Assembly (NCBI GenBank): GCA_030824275.1 | Contig: JAVBXY010000038.1 | Location: 1 to 64,000 of the forward strand | Direction: 5' to 3' | Length of the DNA: 64,000 nt | Origin: Rhodocyclaceae bacterium | GTDB taxonomy: Bacteria > Pseudomonadota > Gammaproteobacteria > Burkholderiales > Rhodocyclaceae | In this document: positions 44,925-54,602 of the stretch, one piece after another | Numbering within the stretch: position 1 is the first letter of the stretch | Layout of the letters: the number at the start of each line of letters is the position of its first letter | Made by a program: the position numbers and the translations under genes | Notes under the pieces: model-generated | Databases searched by the model: none | Seen by the model: only the letters and a program-made list of their open reading frames with translations | What the model was told of the DNA's origin: nothing

Positions 44925-46703
44925 ATGCATGCGCTGCTCATCGCCATCGAGAAACTGCAACTCAAGATCAAGTTGATGCTGGGCTTCAGCGTCGGCTTGC
45001 TGGTTGCCGCCGTGATCGGCTTCAACAGCTTGAACACGCTGAACATGATGACCGCCGACATTGAACGGCTATACGACGATGATCTGCTTGGAATTTCCCA
45101 TCTCAAGGAGGCCAACGTCAATCTGGTCTACATGGGGCGGGCATTGCGGCAGGCCATGATTGCCCCCGACGATGTCGCGCGGGACAAGGCGCGTGCCCAG
45201 GTGGACGCGGCCCGTAGCAGCCTCCAGCGCCAGCTCGACGAGGCCAAAAAGCGCATCGTGCGCAAGGAAGCTCTGGCGATATACGAGGAGTTTCTGCACA
45301 AGCTTAACAAATATAACGAGAACGTCGTACATGCCCTGGCCATGCTGGAACGTGAGCGCATCAACTCCTCCGAGGCTGCCCGTTACATCAGCAGCGCTGA
45401 GTTTGTGGCAGTCGGCGCCGCTGCGGATGACACGATTGATCAAATCATTCGCATCAAGGAAGCCGGCTCGAAGGAAACCCTTGAGTTGCTGCGCCAACGA
45501 GCGATGGAAACGCGAAACATGGCGACTTTGCTGCTGATCGCCGGCATCGTCCTGACCTTGGGTATCGGCGTCCTGATCGGCATTTCGATTCAGCGTCCCA
45601 ATGATCGATTGCGCAATTCGGTCGAAGATCTGGCTGCCGGCAAGGTCGATACGCCGATCCCGCATACCGACTATCCGAACGAGGTCGGCATCATGGCGCG
45701 GGCCATTGCAGTCTTGCAGGACATCTACCGCAAGGCCAACGAGCAGCACTGGGTCAAGTCCCATGTTTCGGAGACCAGTGCTGCCCTGCAACAGGCCGAC
45801 GACTTCCGTGCCTTGACACAGGCCACCGTGTCGAAAGTTTCCCCGGTGATCGGTGCCGGGCACGGTGCCTTCTACGTCGCCGATGCGGATGGTCGTTTCA
45901 ATCTGCTCGCCAGCTACGGCTACCGCGAGCGCAAGCATCTCAACAGCAGCTTCGCCTTGGGCGAAGGGCTGGTCGGTCAGTGCGCGATGGAAAAGGCGCC
46001 GATCATGCTTACCGCGCCGAAAAACTATATTCGTATCAATTCCGGCCTTGGCGAGGGGCCGCCCGCCTGCATCATCGTCCAGCCGATCATTCACAATGAT
46101 CGTGTGCTCGGAGTGCTCGAAGTGGCATCCTTCCAGCAATTCACCGCCCGTGAAATCGCGGTGCTTGATGCGCTTCAGCCGGTTTTGTCCACCAGCATGG
46201 AAATCCTTGATCGCAACCTGAAGACCCGTGAACTGCTGGTGGCGACGCAGGAACAGGCCGAGCGCATGGAAAAACAGGCGGCGCAACTGGAAGAGCAGCA
46301 GGTGGAGATGGAGGCGCAACAGGCCGAGCTTCTGGAAACTGAAAACTGGTTCCGCAGCATCATCGAAGCGGCGCCGGACGGCATGCTGGTTGCCGAAGCC
46401 AGCGGCCGGATCGTCCTTACCAACCCTGAAATCGAAAAAATATTCGGCTACGAGCCGGGTGACTTGATCGGTGGCAGCATCGAGCAACTGGTGCCGGAGC
46501 GCATTCGGGGAGGCCATGCTCATCTGCGTGAAACCTTCATGGCCGAAGGGCGCAGCCGCAGCATGGGCAACGGGCCGGCCAGATTGGCGGGCCAGCGCAA
46601 AGATGGCAGTGAAGTCGTCGTCGCCGTCACCTTGAGCCCGCTACCGCCGCGTGGCACGCGTGGCAAGTGCGTCAGCGTTTCAGTGCGTAGAATCGAAAGT
46701 TAA
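44925..46703 (+). CDS. 4HB-HAMP-GAF-PAS membrane protein without output domain
   Basis: 592 residues from ATG 44925 (MHALLIAIEKLQLKIKLMLG), with GAGGAA upstream; the longer frame would run into cheBR. TM1 about 16-35, four-helix bundle (GRALRQAMIAP), TM2 about 200-222, HAMP, GAF about 285-430 (GEGLVGQC, C353), a coiled coil nearly identical to that of the kinase at 38651, and a PAS domain (about 465-585), then the end. It looks like the front half of that kinase. No kinase, cyclase or methyl-accepting signalling part is present, so it probably acts as a co-sensor. Confidence 0.88.
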   Translation: MHALLIAIEKLQLKIKLMLGFSVGLLVAAVIGFNSLNTLNMMTADIERLYDDDLLGISHLKEANVNLVYMGRALRQAMIAPDDVARDKARAQVDAARSSLQRQLDEAKKRIVRKEALAIYEEFLHKLNKYNENVVHALAMLERERINSSEAARYISSAEFVAVGAAADDTIDQIIRIKEAGSKETLELLRQRAMETRNMATLLLIAGIVLTLGIGVLIGISIQRPNDRLRNSVEDLAAGKVDTPIPHTDYPNEVGIMARAIAVLQDIYRKANEQHWVKSHVSETSAALQQADDFRALTQATVSKVSPVIGAGHGAFYVADADGRFNLLASYGYRERKHLNSSFALGEGLVGQCAMEKAPIMLTAPKNYIRINSGLGEGPPACIIVQPIIHNDRVLGVLEVASFQQFTAREIAVLDALQPVLSTSMEILDRNLKTRELLVATQEQAERMEKQAAQLEEQQVEMEAQQAELLETENWFRSIIEAAPDGMLVAEASGRIVLTNPEIEKIFGYEPGDLIGGSIEQLVPERIRGGHAHLRETFMAEGRSRSMGNGPARLAGQRKDGSEVVVAVTLSPLPPRGTRGKCVSVSVRRIES

Positions 46704-46724
46704 TCAAGCAGACAGGAAACCGTC

Positions 46725-47885
<1,161 letters not shown>

Positions 47886-47888
47886 GTC

Positions 47889-49574
47889 ATGAACTTTCCC
47901 TTCGTCAAGCCTGCCGGCAGCGGTGGTGGTAGCAGCAGCCTGAACCTGGCGGCACGGCTGAAAACCGGTACCTTCCTCGTGGTCGATGACTTCGATTCCA
48001 TGCGCAAGGTCACCTCGAACCAGCTCAAGCAGCTGGGTGCCACGCGCATCGTCGAAGCCGCCAACGGCGCGGAGGCGCTCAAGATTCTGTCGAAGCAACC
48101 GATCACCATGGTTCTTTCGGACTGGAACATGCCGGTGATGACGGGGCTGGAATTGCTGCTGTCAGTGCGCAGCAATGCCCAGCTCTTTGCAATGCCTTTT
48201 CTCATGATCACCGCCGAGGCCGAGCGCGACCGGGTGATGCAGGCGATCCAGGCCGGCGTTTCCGAACTCCTGGTCAAGCCCTATACCTCGGGCCGCTTTG
48301 GCGACCGTCTGGAAAAGACCCTGGACTGGAAGCCTCGTCACAATGGTCCCATCGATCCCACGGTGGCGATGGCTGGCACCGGCGTTACGGTCAAGCGGAC
48401 CGGCAAGGATGAGACTGCCGCTACCGCAGGTGCGCCGGTATCCGTACCTGCGTCCGCCCCGGAGCGTTCCCGTGAGGAGCGTGGTGAGCGGCCGACCATT
48501 CTGGTGGTGGATGACACGCCGGACAACTTGCATCTTCTCTCGCAGCTGTTCAAGGACGAATATCGCGTCAAGATCGCCCACAACGGCGAAAAAGCGCTGG
48601 CGATCTGCCATTCCGACACGCCGCCGGACCTGGTCCTACTCGACATCATGATGCCGGGCATGGACGGCTTCGAGGTGGCGCAGGCCCTGCGCGGACATCC
48701 ATCGTCGGAACACATTCCCGTCATCTTCGTCACCGCCATGACCGACGAGGCATCCCGGCTCAAGGGCATGGAACTGGGCGCGGTGGATTTCGTCACCAAG
48801 CCGATCGAGCCCGAGGGTCTCAAGGTTCGTGTCCGCAACTTCATGCGCTACGTCGAGCTGCACAGCCAGTTGCAGGCGGACTACGACGAGATGATGACGG
48901 CCGCCAAGCTCAAGGAGGACGTCGAACACATTACCCGCCATGACATGAAAGCACCGCTGGCCGGTGTGATCGGCCTGGTGCAGGGCCTGGCCGATGGGGC
49001 GAATCTGACGCCGGAGCAGAAGGAAATGTTGCAGATGGCGGAAGAGACCGCCCTGCAAGTGCTGAACATGATCAATCTCTCGGCCGAGCTGTACAAGATC
49101 GAGACCGGGCGCTTCCAGTTGAAGCCGGCACCCGTGTCGGTGGCCAAGATCGTGCGCCGCATCGCCGAGCTTCAGCGCAAGGCCTTCGCCGTGAAGGAGC
49201 TGACTATCGTCGTCGCCACGCCGAAAGGCGTCGACGATGCCGATCTGGTGGCCCAGGGCGATGCCATGCTGTGCTATTCCCTGTTCCAGAACCTGCTGAA
49301 GAATGCCTGCGAGGCGGCGCCGGACGGTACGGCCGTCACCGCGACTATCTACTCCGGTGCCCCCCTGCGGGTGAGCATCGACAATAAGGGCGTGGTGCCG
49401 GAGGCGATACGCGACACTTTCTTCGACAAGTTCGCTACGGCGGGCAAGCAGGGTGGCACGGGTCTCGGCACCTATTCGGCACGGCTGCTGACCGAAGCTC
49501 AGGGCGGCAGCATCGCCATGGAGACCAGCGACGAAAAGGGCAGCACGCGGATCATGCTGACCCTGCCGGCGTGA
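47889..49574 (+). CDS. Double-receiver histidine kinase
   Basis: 561 residues, soluble. First receiver about 27-145, CheY-like, with D78 (VLSDWNMPVMTG); a Gly/Ser/Ala/Pro-rich linker; second receiver about 203-320 with D252 (LVLLDIMMPGMDG), closely similar to that of the HD-GYP protein; then a kinase core with H351 in THITRHDMKAPL-like context (ITRHDMKAPLAG), N box NLLKNACEAA and GGTGLGTYSA. A kinase with receivers at its N-terminus is likely to be switched by phosphate received from the hybrid kinases. It follows the HD-GYP gene by three bases and closes the operon. ATG 47889. Confidence 0.92.
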   Translation: MNFPFVKPAGSGGGSSSLNLAARLKTGTFLVVDDFDSMRKVTSNQLKQLGATRIVEAANGAEALKILSKQPITMVLSDWNMPVMTGLELLLSVRSNAQLFAMPFLMITAEAERDRVMQAIQAGVSELLVKPYTSGRFGDRLEKTLDWKPRHNGPIDPTVAMAGTGVTVKRTGKDETAATAGAPVSVPASAPERSREERGERPTILVVDDTPDNLHLLSQLFKDEYRVKIAHNGEKALAICHSDTPPDLVLLDIMMPGMDGFEVAQALRGHPSSEHIPVIFVTAMTDEASRLKGMELGAVDFVTKPIEPEGLKVRVRNFMRYVELHSQLQADYDEMMTAAKLKEDVEHITRHDMKAPLAGVIGLVQGLADGANLTPEQKEMLQMAEETALQVLNMINLSAELYKIETGRFQLKPAPVSVAKIVRRIAELQRKAFAVKELTIVVATPKGVDDADLVAQGDAMLCYSLFQNLLKNACEAAPDGTAVTATIYSGAPLRVSIDNKGVVPEAIRDTFFDKFATAGKQGGTGLGTYSARLLTEAQGGSIAMETSDEKGSTRIMLTLPA

Positions 49575-49601
49575 GGCTTGCCCGCTCCGGTGAGCTGGTC
49601 T

Positions 49602-50534
49602 TCAAACGGGACTGATCAGCCGGCTTTTCATCCGCTGGTGCAGGTTGCTCGCCACCAGCGCGACCACCACCAGGGCGGCACCGACCAGTTCCAGGGTATC
49701 CGGCCGGCGGCCCATGGCCAGGGCGATGCCGTAGGTGATCACGGGTACGAAGTTGGCAAAGAGGCCTGCCGACAGCGGGCCGAGTTTGGCGACGCCCATG
49801 TTCCAGAACAGGATGCCAAAGACCGAGACGCCGAGGATGATGAAGGACAGTTGCGGCCAGACATCAAGCATGCGCGCCGGTTCCGGCGGGTGGCTGCGGC
49901 CCAGCGCGGTGGCGATCAGCAGGCCGATCAGGATGGCTATCCAGCCCAAGCTGCATGACAGGGCCGAGTAACGTACCGGCGACCAGCCGGGGAACTGCTG
50001 GCCGCCCAGGGTGTAGGCAGTCCAGAACAGGGTGGCGAGAAAGATCAGGCCATTGCCGAGGGCATCGCCGCCAACCAGGCGCGAGACATCGCCGGCGGTG
50101 ACCACCAGCAGTTCGCCGCAGAGGGCCACGGCGATGCAGCCAAGCATGAAGTTGTCGGGCCGGCGACCATTGCGCCACCACTGGAAGAGCGCGGTGAGCA
50201 CCGGGCCGAGGGCGAGGATCATCGCGCTGATCTCAGGGCGTGTCAGGCGCAAGCCCTCGAACAGGCTGATGCCGAAGCCGGCAAAACCCATGGCGCCGAA
50301 GAGCATGATTTTCAACAACTGGCCGTCGGTGCGCAGGGCGCTTCGTCCTTCATGCACCAGCAGCATGGCGATGAAGACGCAGGCGGCGGCACCGAAGCGC
50401 ATGGTCGTCAGCCAGTAGGGGTCCACCACGGCGAGGGCCGATTTGCCGACGGGCAGGAAGCCGCCCCAGAAGCACAGCACCAGCAGCATGTAGATCGTGC
50501 CGCGACGATGGTCGTGGGCGTTGGGTGTGGGCAT
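49602..50534 (-). CDS. EamA/DMT-family transporter
   Basis: 310 residues, ten predicted membrane helices in two EamA halves (YMLLVLCFWGGFLPVGKSA; LIFLATLFWTAYTLGGQQFP; GPLSAGLFANFVPVITYGIA). Inner-membrane carrier of unknown substrate, distinct from the one at 10296. ATG 50534, one base after the stop codon of the spermidine-synthase-like gene, so the two are coupled. It ends 27 bases from the convergent signalling operon. Confidence 0.92.
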   Translation of the reverse strand: MPTPNAHDHRRGTIYMLLVLCFWGGFLPVGKSALAVVDPYWLTTMRFGAAACVFIAMLLVHEGRSALRTDGQLLKIMLFGAMGFAGFGISLFEGLRLTRPEISAMILALGPVLTALFQWWRNGRRPDNFMLGCIAVALCGELLVVTAGDVSRLVGGDALGNGLIFLATLFWTAYTLGGQQFPGWSPVRYSALSCSLGWIAILIGLLIATALGRSHPPEPARMLDVWPQLSFIILGVSVFGILFWNMGVAKLGPLSAGLFANFVPVITYGIALAMGRRPDTLELVGAALVVVALVASNLHQRMKSRLISPV

Positions 50535-50535
50535 G

Positions 50536-51285
50536 TCAGAGATTCAGGCTACCGCCAGCGAGATGGCGGGATTTGGCGAGGCGGGCAAGGGTCGGCAGCA
50601 GGTTGAGGCCGGTGTTGGTCTTGAGTCGGATTGCGGCGGCCTTGAGGTCTTCAAAAGTCGGCGCTGGCGAGACGGCGACCGGCGAGGCGAGGGCGATGGC
50701 ATTGCCCGTGTCGCAGGAGGGAAAGGCGATGGCGTGGCCATCGTAGGCTTCCTCCAGCCGTGCCACGCTCTTGGTAAAGTCCTTGCGCCGCGAGAGCAGG
50801 TTCTGGCACAGCAGGCCGTCATTGGCGAGCCGAGCCTTGCAGTCGAGGTGGAAGGGCAGGGTGTCGAGACGGCCGGCACGGGCATCGGCGTCGAAGCCAT
50901 CGACAAGGATCAGGTCGTAACGTTGTCTGGCCTTGATGACGAAATCGGCGCCGTCGGCGTGGCGGATGTCGATGCGCTCGGGGTCGTCTGGCAGCTTGAA
51001 ATACTGGCGGGCGACGTATTCCACCTGCGGGTCGATCTCGATCACCGTGAACTTCGCCGCCGGCCGGTAGCGCCAGAGGAATTTGAGCACCGAGGCGGCG
51101 CCGAGGCCGATGATCAGCACGCGGCGCGGCCAGTCGTCGGGGCGCAGCAGCAGCGGCACCATCATCTCGCGGGTGTAGTCCAGTTCGAGAGAGTAGGGGC
51201 GGGCGACGCGCATCGCGCCCTGCACCCAGTCGGAACCGAAATGCAGGTAGCGGACGCCGGCTTCCTCGCTGATGTCTACGGACAA
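50536..51285 (-). CDS. Spermidine synthase-like SAM-dependent aminopropyltransferase family protein
   Basis: 249 residues, single Rossmann methyltransferase-like domain: VLIIGLGAASVLKFLWRY (SAM-type nucleotide loop, normally GGGdG), TVIEIDPQVEYVARQYF, IRHADGADFV, LILVDGFDAD. The GGGDG of true spermidine synthases is replaced by GLGAAS, so polyamine synthesis is doubtful; many such paralogs are uncharacterised. The start is TTG at 51285, the only reasonable start after the Hsp33 stop seven bases upstream. A repeat copy (50653-50675) encodes VSPAPTF near the C-terminus. Confidence 0.85.
   Translation of the reverse strand: MSVDISEEAGVRYLHFGSDWVQGAMRVARPYSLELDYTREMMVPLLLRPDDWPRRVLIIGLGAASVLKFLWRYRPAAKFTVIEIDPQVEYVARQYFKLPDDPERIDIRHADGADFVIKARQRYDLILVDGFDADARAGRLDTLPFHLDCKARLANDGLLCQNLLSRRKDFTKSVARLEEAYDGHAIAFPSCDTGNAIALASPVAVSPAPTFEDLKAAAIRLKTNTGLNLLPTLARLAKSRHLAGGSLNL
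50653..50675 (+). repeat. Interspersed repeat copy inside the spermidine-synthase-like gene
   Basis: 22 of 23 bases match. It lies antisense to the gene, near the boundary between the catalytic core and the C-terminal tail. Confidence 0.8.
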
Positions 51286-51292
51286 TGCGTGC

Positions 51293-52147
51293 TCAATGCA
51301 GCAGCCGCCCGTCGGGCGGGAACAGCTCGTCGATGATCTCGGGGCCGAAGCGGTATTCGTGACCGCAGATTTCGTCCTCGATGGCGATCAGCTCGGCGTC
51401 TTCGAGCATGGTTTCGAGTTCCTCGCGGCCCAGGGATAGCAGCAGGTTCTTGACCTTCTCCTCGTCGCGGGGGCAATGCCAGGTCGCGGCACGGGGCGCG
51501 AAAAGGCGCAACTTCTCTTCGGCGAAGAGCCGGGTCAGCAGGGTTTCCGGCGGCAGGGCGAGTTCCTCGCTGCGCACCGTGGCCGCCAGTTGCTCGATGC
51601 GGTTCCAGCCGTCGAGATCCTTGAGGTCGGCACCGGGCAGCTTTTGCAGGAAGAGGCCGCAGGCGGTGTGGCCGTCGGCGGCCAGCCACAGCCGTGCCGG
51701 CAACTGTTCCGACTGCTTCAGGTAGTGCTCGAAGACGGCAGACAACGTGTCGCCTTCGAGGGGGACGAAGCTCTGGTAGGGGCTGCCGGCATTGGTCTGG
51801 AGCGTCAGCATCAACTGGCCGTCGCCGAGCAGTTCATCGACCCCCGAGAGCGTAGTCGGCCCCGGCGTCAGTTCGCTCTTGGCCATGCCGCGCAGGTGCA
51901 ATTGTTCGTCGCAATCCATCACTAGCATTGACACGGGACCGTGGCCCTGGACCTGGAAGGTGATGCGACCAGGCGTCTTCAGGTTGCTGCCGATGATCGT
52001 GGTGACGGCGGCCAGCTCGCCGAGCAGCTCGCGCACCGGGCCGGCGTAGTTGCGCTTGACATGCATGGACACCCAGGCCGGGCCGAGTTGCACCAGCGCG
52101 CCACGGATGTCGAGGTCCTCGAAGATGAAGCGATGAACGGCGTCCAT
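51293..52147 (-). CDS. hslO: Hsp33 family chaperone with degenerate zinc centre
   Basis: 284 residues, normal length. Hsp33 is a cytoplasmic holdase switched on when oxidation releases zinc from four cysteines (CxC and CxxC near the C-terminus). The core is recognisable: RFIFEDLDIRGALVQL, LLGELAAVTTIIGSNLKTPG, QVQGHGPVSMLVMDCDEQ, LRG.A, GVDELLGDGQLMLTLQ. In the redox domain only TWHC and EICGHEYRF remain: the second Cys of CxC is Arg and the first Cys of CxxC is Asp, so only two of four ligands survive. ATG 52147, overlapping the ArsC-like stop as TGATG. Confidence 0.93.
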   Translation of the reverse strand: MDAVHRFIFEDLDIRGALVQLGPAWVSMHVKRNYAGPVRELLGELAAVTTIIGSNLKTPGRITFQVQGHGPVSMLVMDCDEQLHLRGMAKSELTPGPTTLSGVDELLGDGQLMLTLQTNAGSPYQSFVPLEGDTLSAVFEHYLKQSEQLPARLWLAADGHTACGLFLQKLPGADLKDLDGWNRIEQLAATVRSEELALPPETLLTRLFAEEKLRLFAPRAATWHCPRDEEKVKNLLLSLGREELETMLEDAELIAIEDEICGHEYRFGPEIIDELFPPDGRLLH

Positions 52148-52494
52148 CAGCGGACGAAACTTTCGAACATGGTCGGGTCGAAGCCGACCAGCAACTGGCC
52201 TTCGGCGGTCTCGACGATGGGGCGGCGGATTACGCTGGAGAATTCCATCATGGTCGCCACGGCCTTGCTCTGGGTGGTGATGTCCTGTTGTTCCTCGCTG
52301 AGCTTGCGCCAGGTCGGACCCTTCATGTTGATCAGGGTTTTCCAGCCGACGTGGCGGCTCCATTCCACCAGCTTGTCGCGGGGCACGCCCTGCTTCTTGT
52401 AGTCGTGGAATTCGTAGGGGATGCTGCGTTCTTCGCACCAGGTGAAGGCCTTCTTCATGGTGTCGCAATTCTTGATGCCGTAAATCCTGACCAT
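52147..52494 (-). CDS. ArsC/Spx-family reductase-like protein
   Basis: 115 residues from ATG 52494 (MVRIYGIKNCDTMKKAFTWC); a longer frame upstream lacks the family fold. Thioredoxin-like ArsC family of the YffB type: KNCDTMKKA holds a single catalytic Cys, EFHDYKKQGVP and RRPIVE with the conserved Arg-Arg-Pro follow. In YffB the partner is thought to be glutathione; arsenate reduction is not implied. Its stop is shared with the Hsp33 start (TGATG), and it is the first gene of the ArsC-like, Hsp33, spermidine-synthase-like, EamA set. Confidence 0.92.
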   Translation of the reverse strand: MVRIYGIKNCDTMKKAFTWCEERSIPYEFHDYKKQGVPRDKLVEWSRHVGWKTLINMKGPTWRKLSEEQQDITTQSKAVATMMEFSSVIRRPIVETAEGQLLVGFDPTMFESFVR

Positions 52495-52586
52495 TGCTGT
52501 TTCCTGCCGTTTGCGTGTGAGTGCAAGTGAGTACGAGTGAGGCTCGATGAAGGCGGATTCTAGCAAACGAGGCATAATCAACCGCC

Positions 52587-53648
52587 ATGAATACCCCTAC
52601 CCGCAATGAGGCGCAGCGGCGTGCCGACGAGATTCACGTCTTCCGTGCCGAGCTGACGCGACTGGATGGCGAAGGTGTCCTGCACCTTGCGCCGGAACAG
52701 CAGGCCGCCGTCACGGCCCATCACGATGCGCTGCTGGCGAGCTTTGCCGCCGATTTCGACATCGACCGCGACCTCAAGGCGCGCCAGCTCTCGCTGGGCA
52801 TGCGCGTCGCATCCTTCCTCGGCGCCCTGGCGCTGGCGGCCAGCGTGTTCTTTCTCTTCTATCAGTTCTGGGGCAATTTTGCCGAGACGGCCCAGGTGGC
52901 GATCCTGATCGGTGCGGCGCTGAGCACGCTGGGGCTGACGGTCTGGCTACAGGGCCGCGATTCCTCGGGCTATTTCACCAAGCTCGCCGCCCTGGTGGCT
53001 TTCGCCTGCTTCGTGCTCAACCTCACCATGCTGGGCCAGATATTCAACATCACGCCCACCGACAAGGCGCTGATCCCCTGGGCGGCGCTGGCTTTTCTGC
53101 TGGCTTATGCCTGCGATCTGCGCCTGCTGCTGGCGGCCGGCATCTGCTGCGTTACCGCCTGGGTCGCTGCCCGCGTCGGCGAGTGGGGTGGGCTTTACTG
53201 GCTGCACGCTGGCGAGCGACCGGAGAACTTCTTTCCCGTCGCTGCGCTGCTCTTCGCCGTGCCGGCGCTGATTCCGCACCGGCGCTTTGCCGGCTTCGCT
53301 GCGCTCTACCGCATCTTCGGCTTGCTCTGTCTGCTGCTGCCGATGCTGATCCTCGGCCATTGGAGTTACGGCAGCTACCTCGATCTCGACGTGAAGGTGA
53401 TCGAAGGCATGTACCAGACCGCCGGTTTCGTCACCGCCGCCATCGCCATCTGGTTCGGCGCCCGCAAGCAGTGGAACGAGACGGTGAATACCGGCATCTC
53501 CTTCTTCGTCATCTTCCTCTACACCAAGTTTTTTGACTGGTGGTGGCAGATCATGCCGAAGTGGATGTTCTTCCTCGTCGTCGGCCTTTCGGCGATCCTG
53601 ATCCTGGTAGTGCTCAAGCGCCTGCGCGGCAAGGGAGCTGAAGCATGA
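52587..53648 (+). CDS. DUF2157 domain membrane protein
   Basis: 353 residues. A cytoplasmic N-terminal part of about 70 residues (RADEIHVFRAELTRLDGEGV LHLAPEQQ) precedes about eight to ten membrane helices (e.g. SFLGALALAASVFFLFYQFW GNF). This matches DUF2157, whose function is unknown. It overlaps the following DUF4824 gene by four bases (ATGA 53645-53648), and the two families are commonly neighbours. Divergent from the ArsC-like gene with a 92-bp gap. Confidence 0.9.
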   Translation: MNTPTRNEAQRRADEIHVFRAELTRLDGEGVLHLAPEQQAAVTAHHDALLASFAADFDIDRDLKARQLSLGMRVASFLGALALAASVFFLFYQFWGNFAETAQVAILIGAALSTLGLTVWLQGRDSSGYFTKLAALVAFACFVLNLTMLGQIFNITPTDKALIPWAALAFLLAYACDLRLLLAAGICCVTAWVAARVGEWGGLYWLHAGERPENFFPVAALLFAVPALIPHRRFAGFAALYRIFGLLCLLLPMLILGHWSYGSYLDLDVKVIEGMYQTAGFVTAAIAIWFGARKQWNETVNTGISFFVIFLYTKFFDWWWQIMPKWMFFLVVGLSAILILVVLKRLRGKGAEA

Positions 53649-54517
53649 GCCCGCGCCTGAAAACCCTGCTCGCCGGCGCCGCGCTGATCGCGCTGGCCAA
53701 CGCCGTGGCCCTCACCGGCGTGTATCTGAACCGCAGCGGCGAGCCGGAGAGCCGCCTGTCGTTGACCCAGCGCGAACTCGGCCATCCCTGGGGCTGGCGC
53801 GGCAACGCGGAGAACAGCGGCCTTGCGCTCAATCTGCAATGGCGCGTGGTCGAAGCCTCGGTCGGCAACAATTACGCACCCTATTACAGCAATCACGGCG
53901 GCGCTCCGGCCTGGCTCGATGAAAAGCGCATGGCTGAATTCGGCTTTCATTCGGCTGATGCGGCCGGCGCGGACGACTTTGTGCGGCGGCACCGATACGA
54001 ACGTCAGTCCGAACGTGAAGTGCTGGTCGTCCTCGAACTCGCCGGTCCGGCCTGGGAACTCGCCATTGCCCGGGCCCGGGAAAACCTGGCCCGGCATGAG
54101 GCCGCGCGGCAGGTCAATCCGGAGGCCAAGGAATTCATCCAGCGTGAAAAGTCGGCGCAAGAGCAGTTGCAACGCGAAGAACAGCAGAACAGCCGTCTCT
54201 TCGCCATCGACGCCGGCCTGGACCTCGCCGCTCTGCGGGCGAAATATCCCGACCGCAGCCGCTACATGATCCTCAAGGGCAAGCTGCGCCCCCGCATCAT
54301 CAGCCGCGACAAGAAGACCGTCGCTGGCGCCTACCTGGGCAGCCTGACCGGCACCCAGATCAATGTGCCCCATGCCTTGCGCCCGGTGTTCGAGCGGGTG
54401 CTGCAAACACCGCCGTCCCGCCAGGGCCGACTTTCCGGCGAGGCGGCGGTGCCCTTCGCAGTGGCCGTGCGGGTCGGCCAGCGGCTGGAGCCATGGATCG
54501 AGGCCGTGGTGCCGTGA
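53645..54517 (+). CDS. DUF4824 family protein
   Basis: 290 residues. One N-terminal membrane segment or uncleaved signal (about 5-28) followed by a periplasmic part with LSLTQRELGHPWGWRGNAEN SGLALNLQWR, WLDEKRMAEFGF and later YMILKGKLRP, the arrangement of DUF4824. Function unknown; probably works with the DUF2157 protein. The C-terminal part includes a repeat copy encoding PPSRQGRLSG (54413-54435). Confidence 0.85.
   Translation: MSPRLKTLLAGAALIALANAVALTGVYLNRSGEPESRLSLTQRELGHPWGWRGNAENSGLALNLQWRVVEASVGNNYAPYYSNHGGAPAWLDEKRMAEFGFHSADAAGADDFVRRHRYERQSEREVLVVLELAGPAWELAIARARENLARHEAARQVNPEAKEFIQREKSAQEQLQREEQQNSRLFAIDAGLDLAALRAKYPDRSRYMILKGKLRPRIISRDKKTVAGAYLGSLTGTQINVPHALRPVFERVLQTPPSRQGRLSGEAAVPFAVAVRVGQRLEPWIEAVVP
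54413..54435 (-). repeat. Interspersed repeat copy inside the DUF4824 gene
   Basis: 21 of 23 bases match in reverse orientation. It is read in the same frame as the dnaE2 copy: SRQ-R/G-RL in both proteins. Confidence 0.75.
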
Positions 54518-54602
54518 CGCGACGCGGTGAGCTTATCCCATAGGAGGCAGAGGGATATCATGGCACCGCCACTCTTGTTGGAGCGGGCACAACACTAATT
54601 CG

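Noticed and set aside
54146..54162. GAAAAGTCGGCGC inside the DUF4824 gene as another interspersed repeat copy.
   Set aside because: Only the left 13 bases match; the sequence then diverges fully (AAGAGC) and encodes a normal helical stretch.
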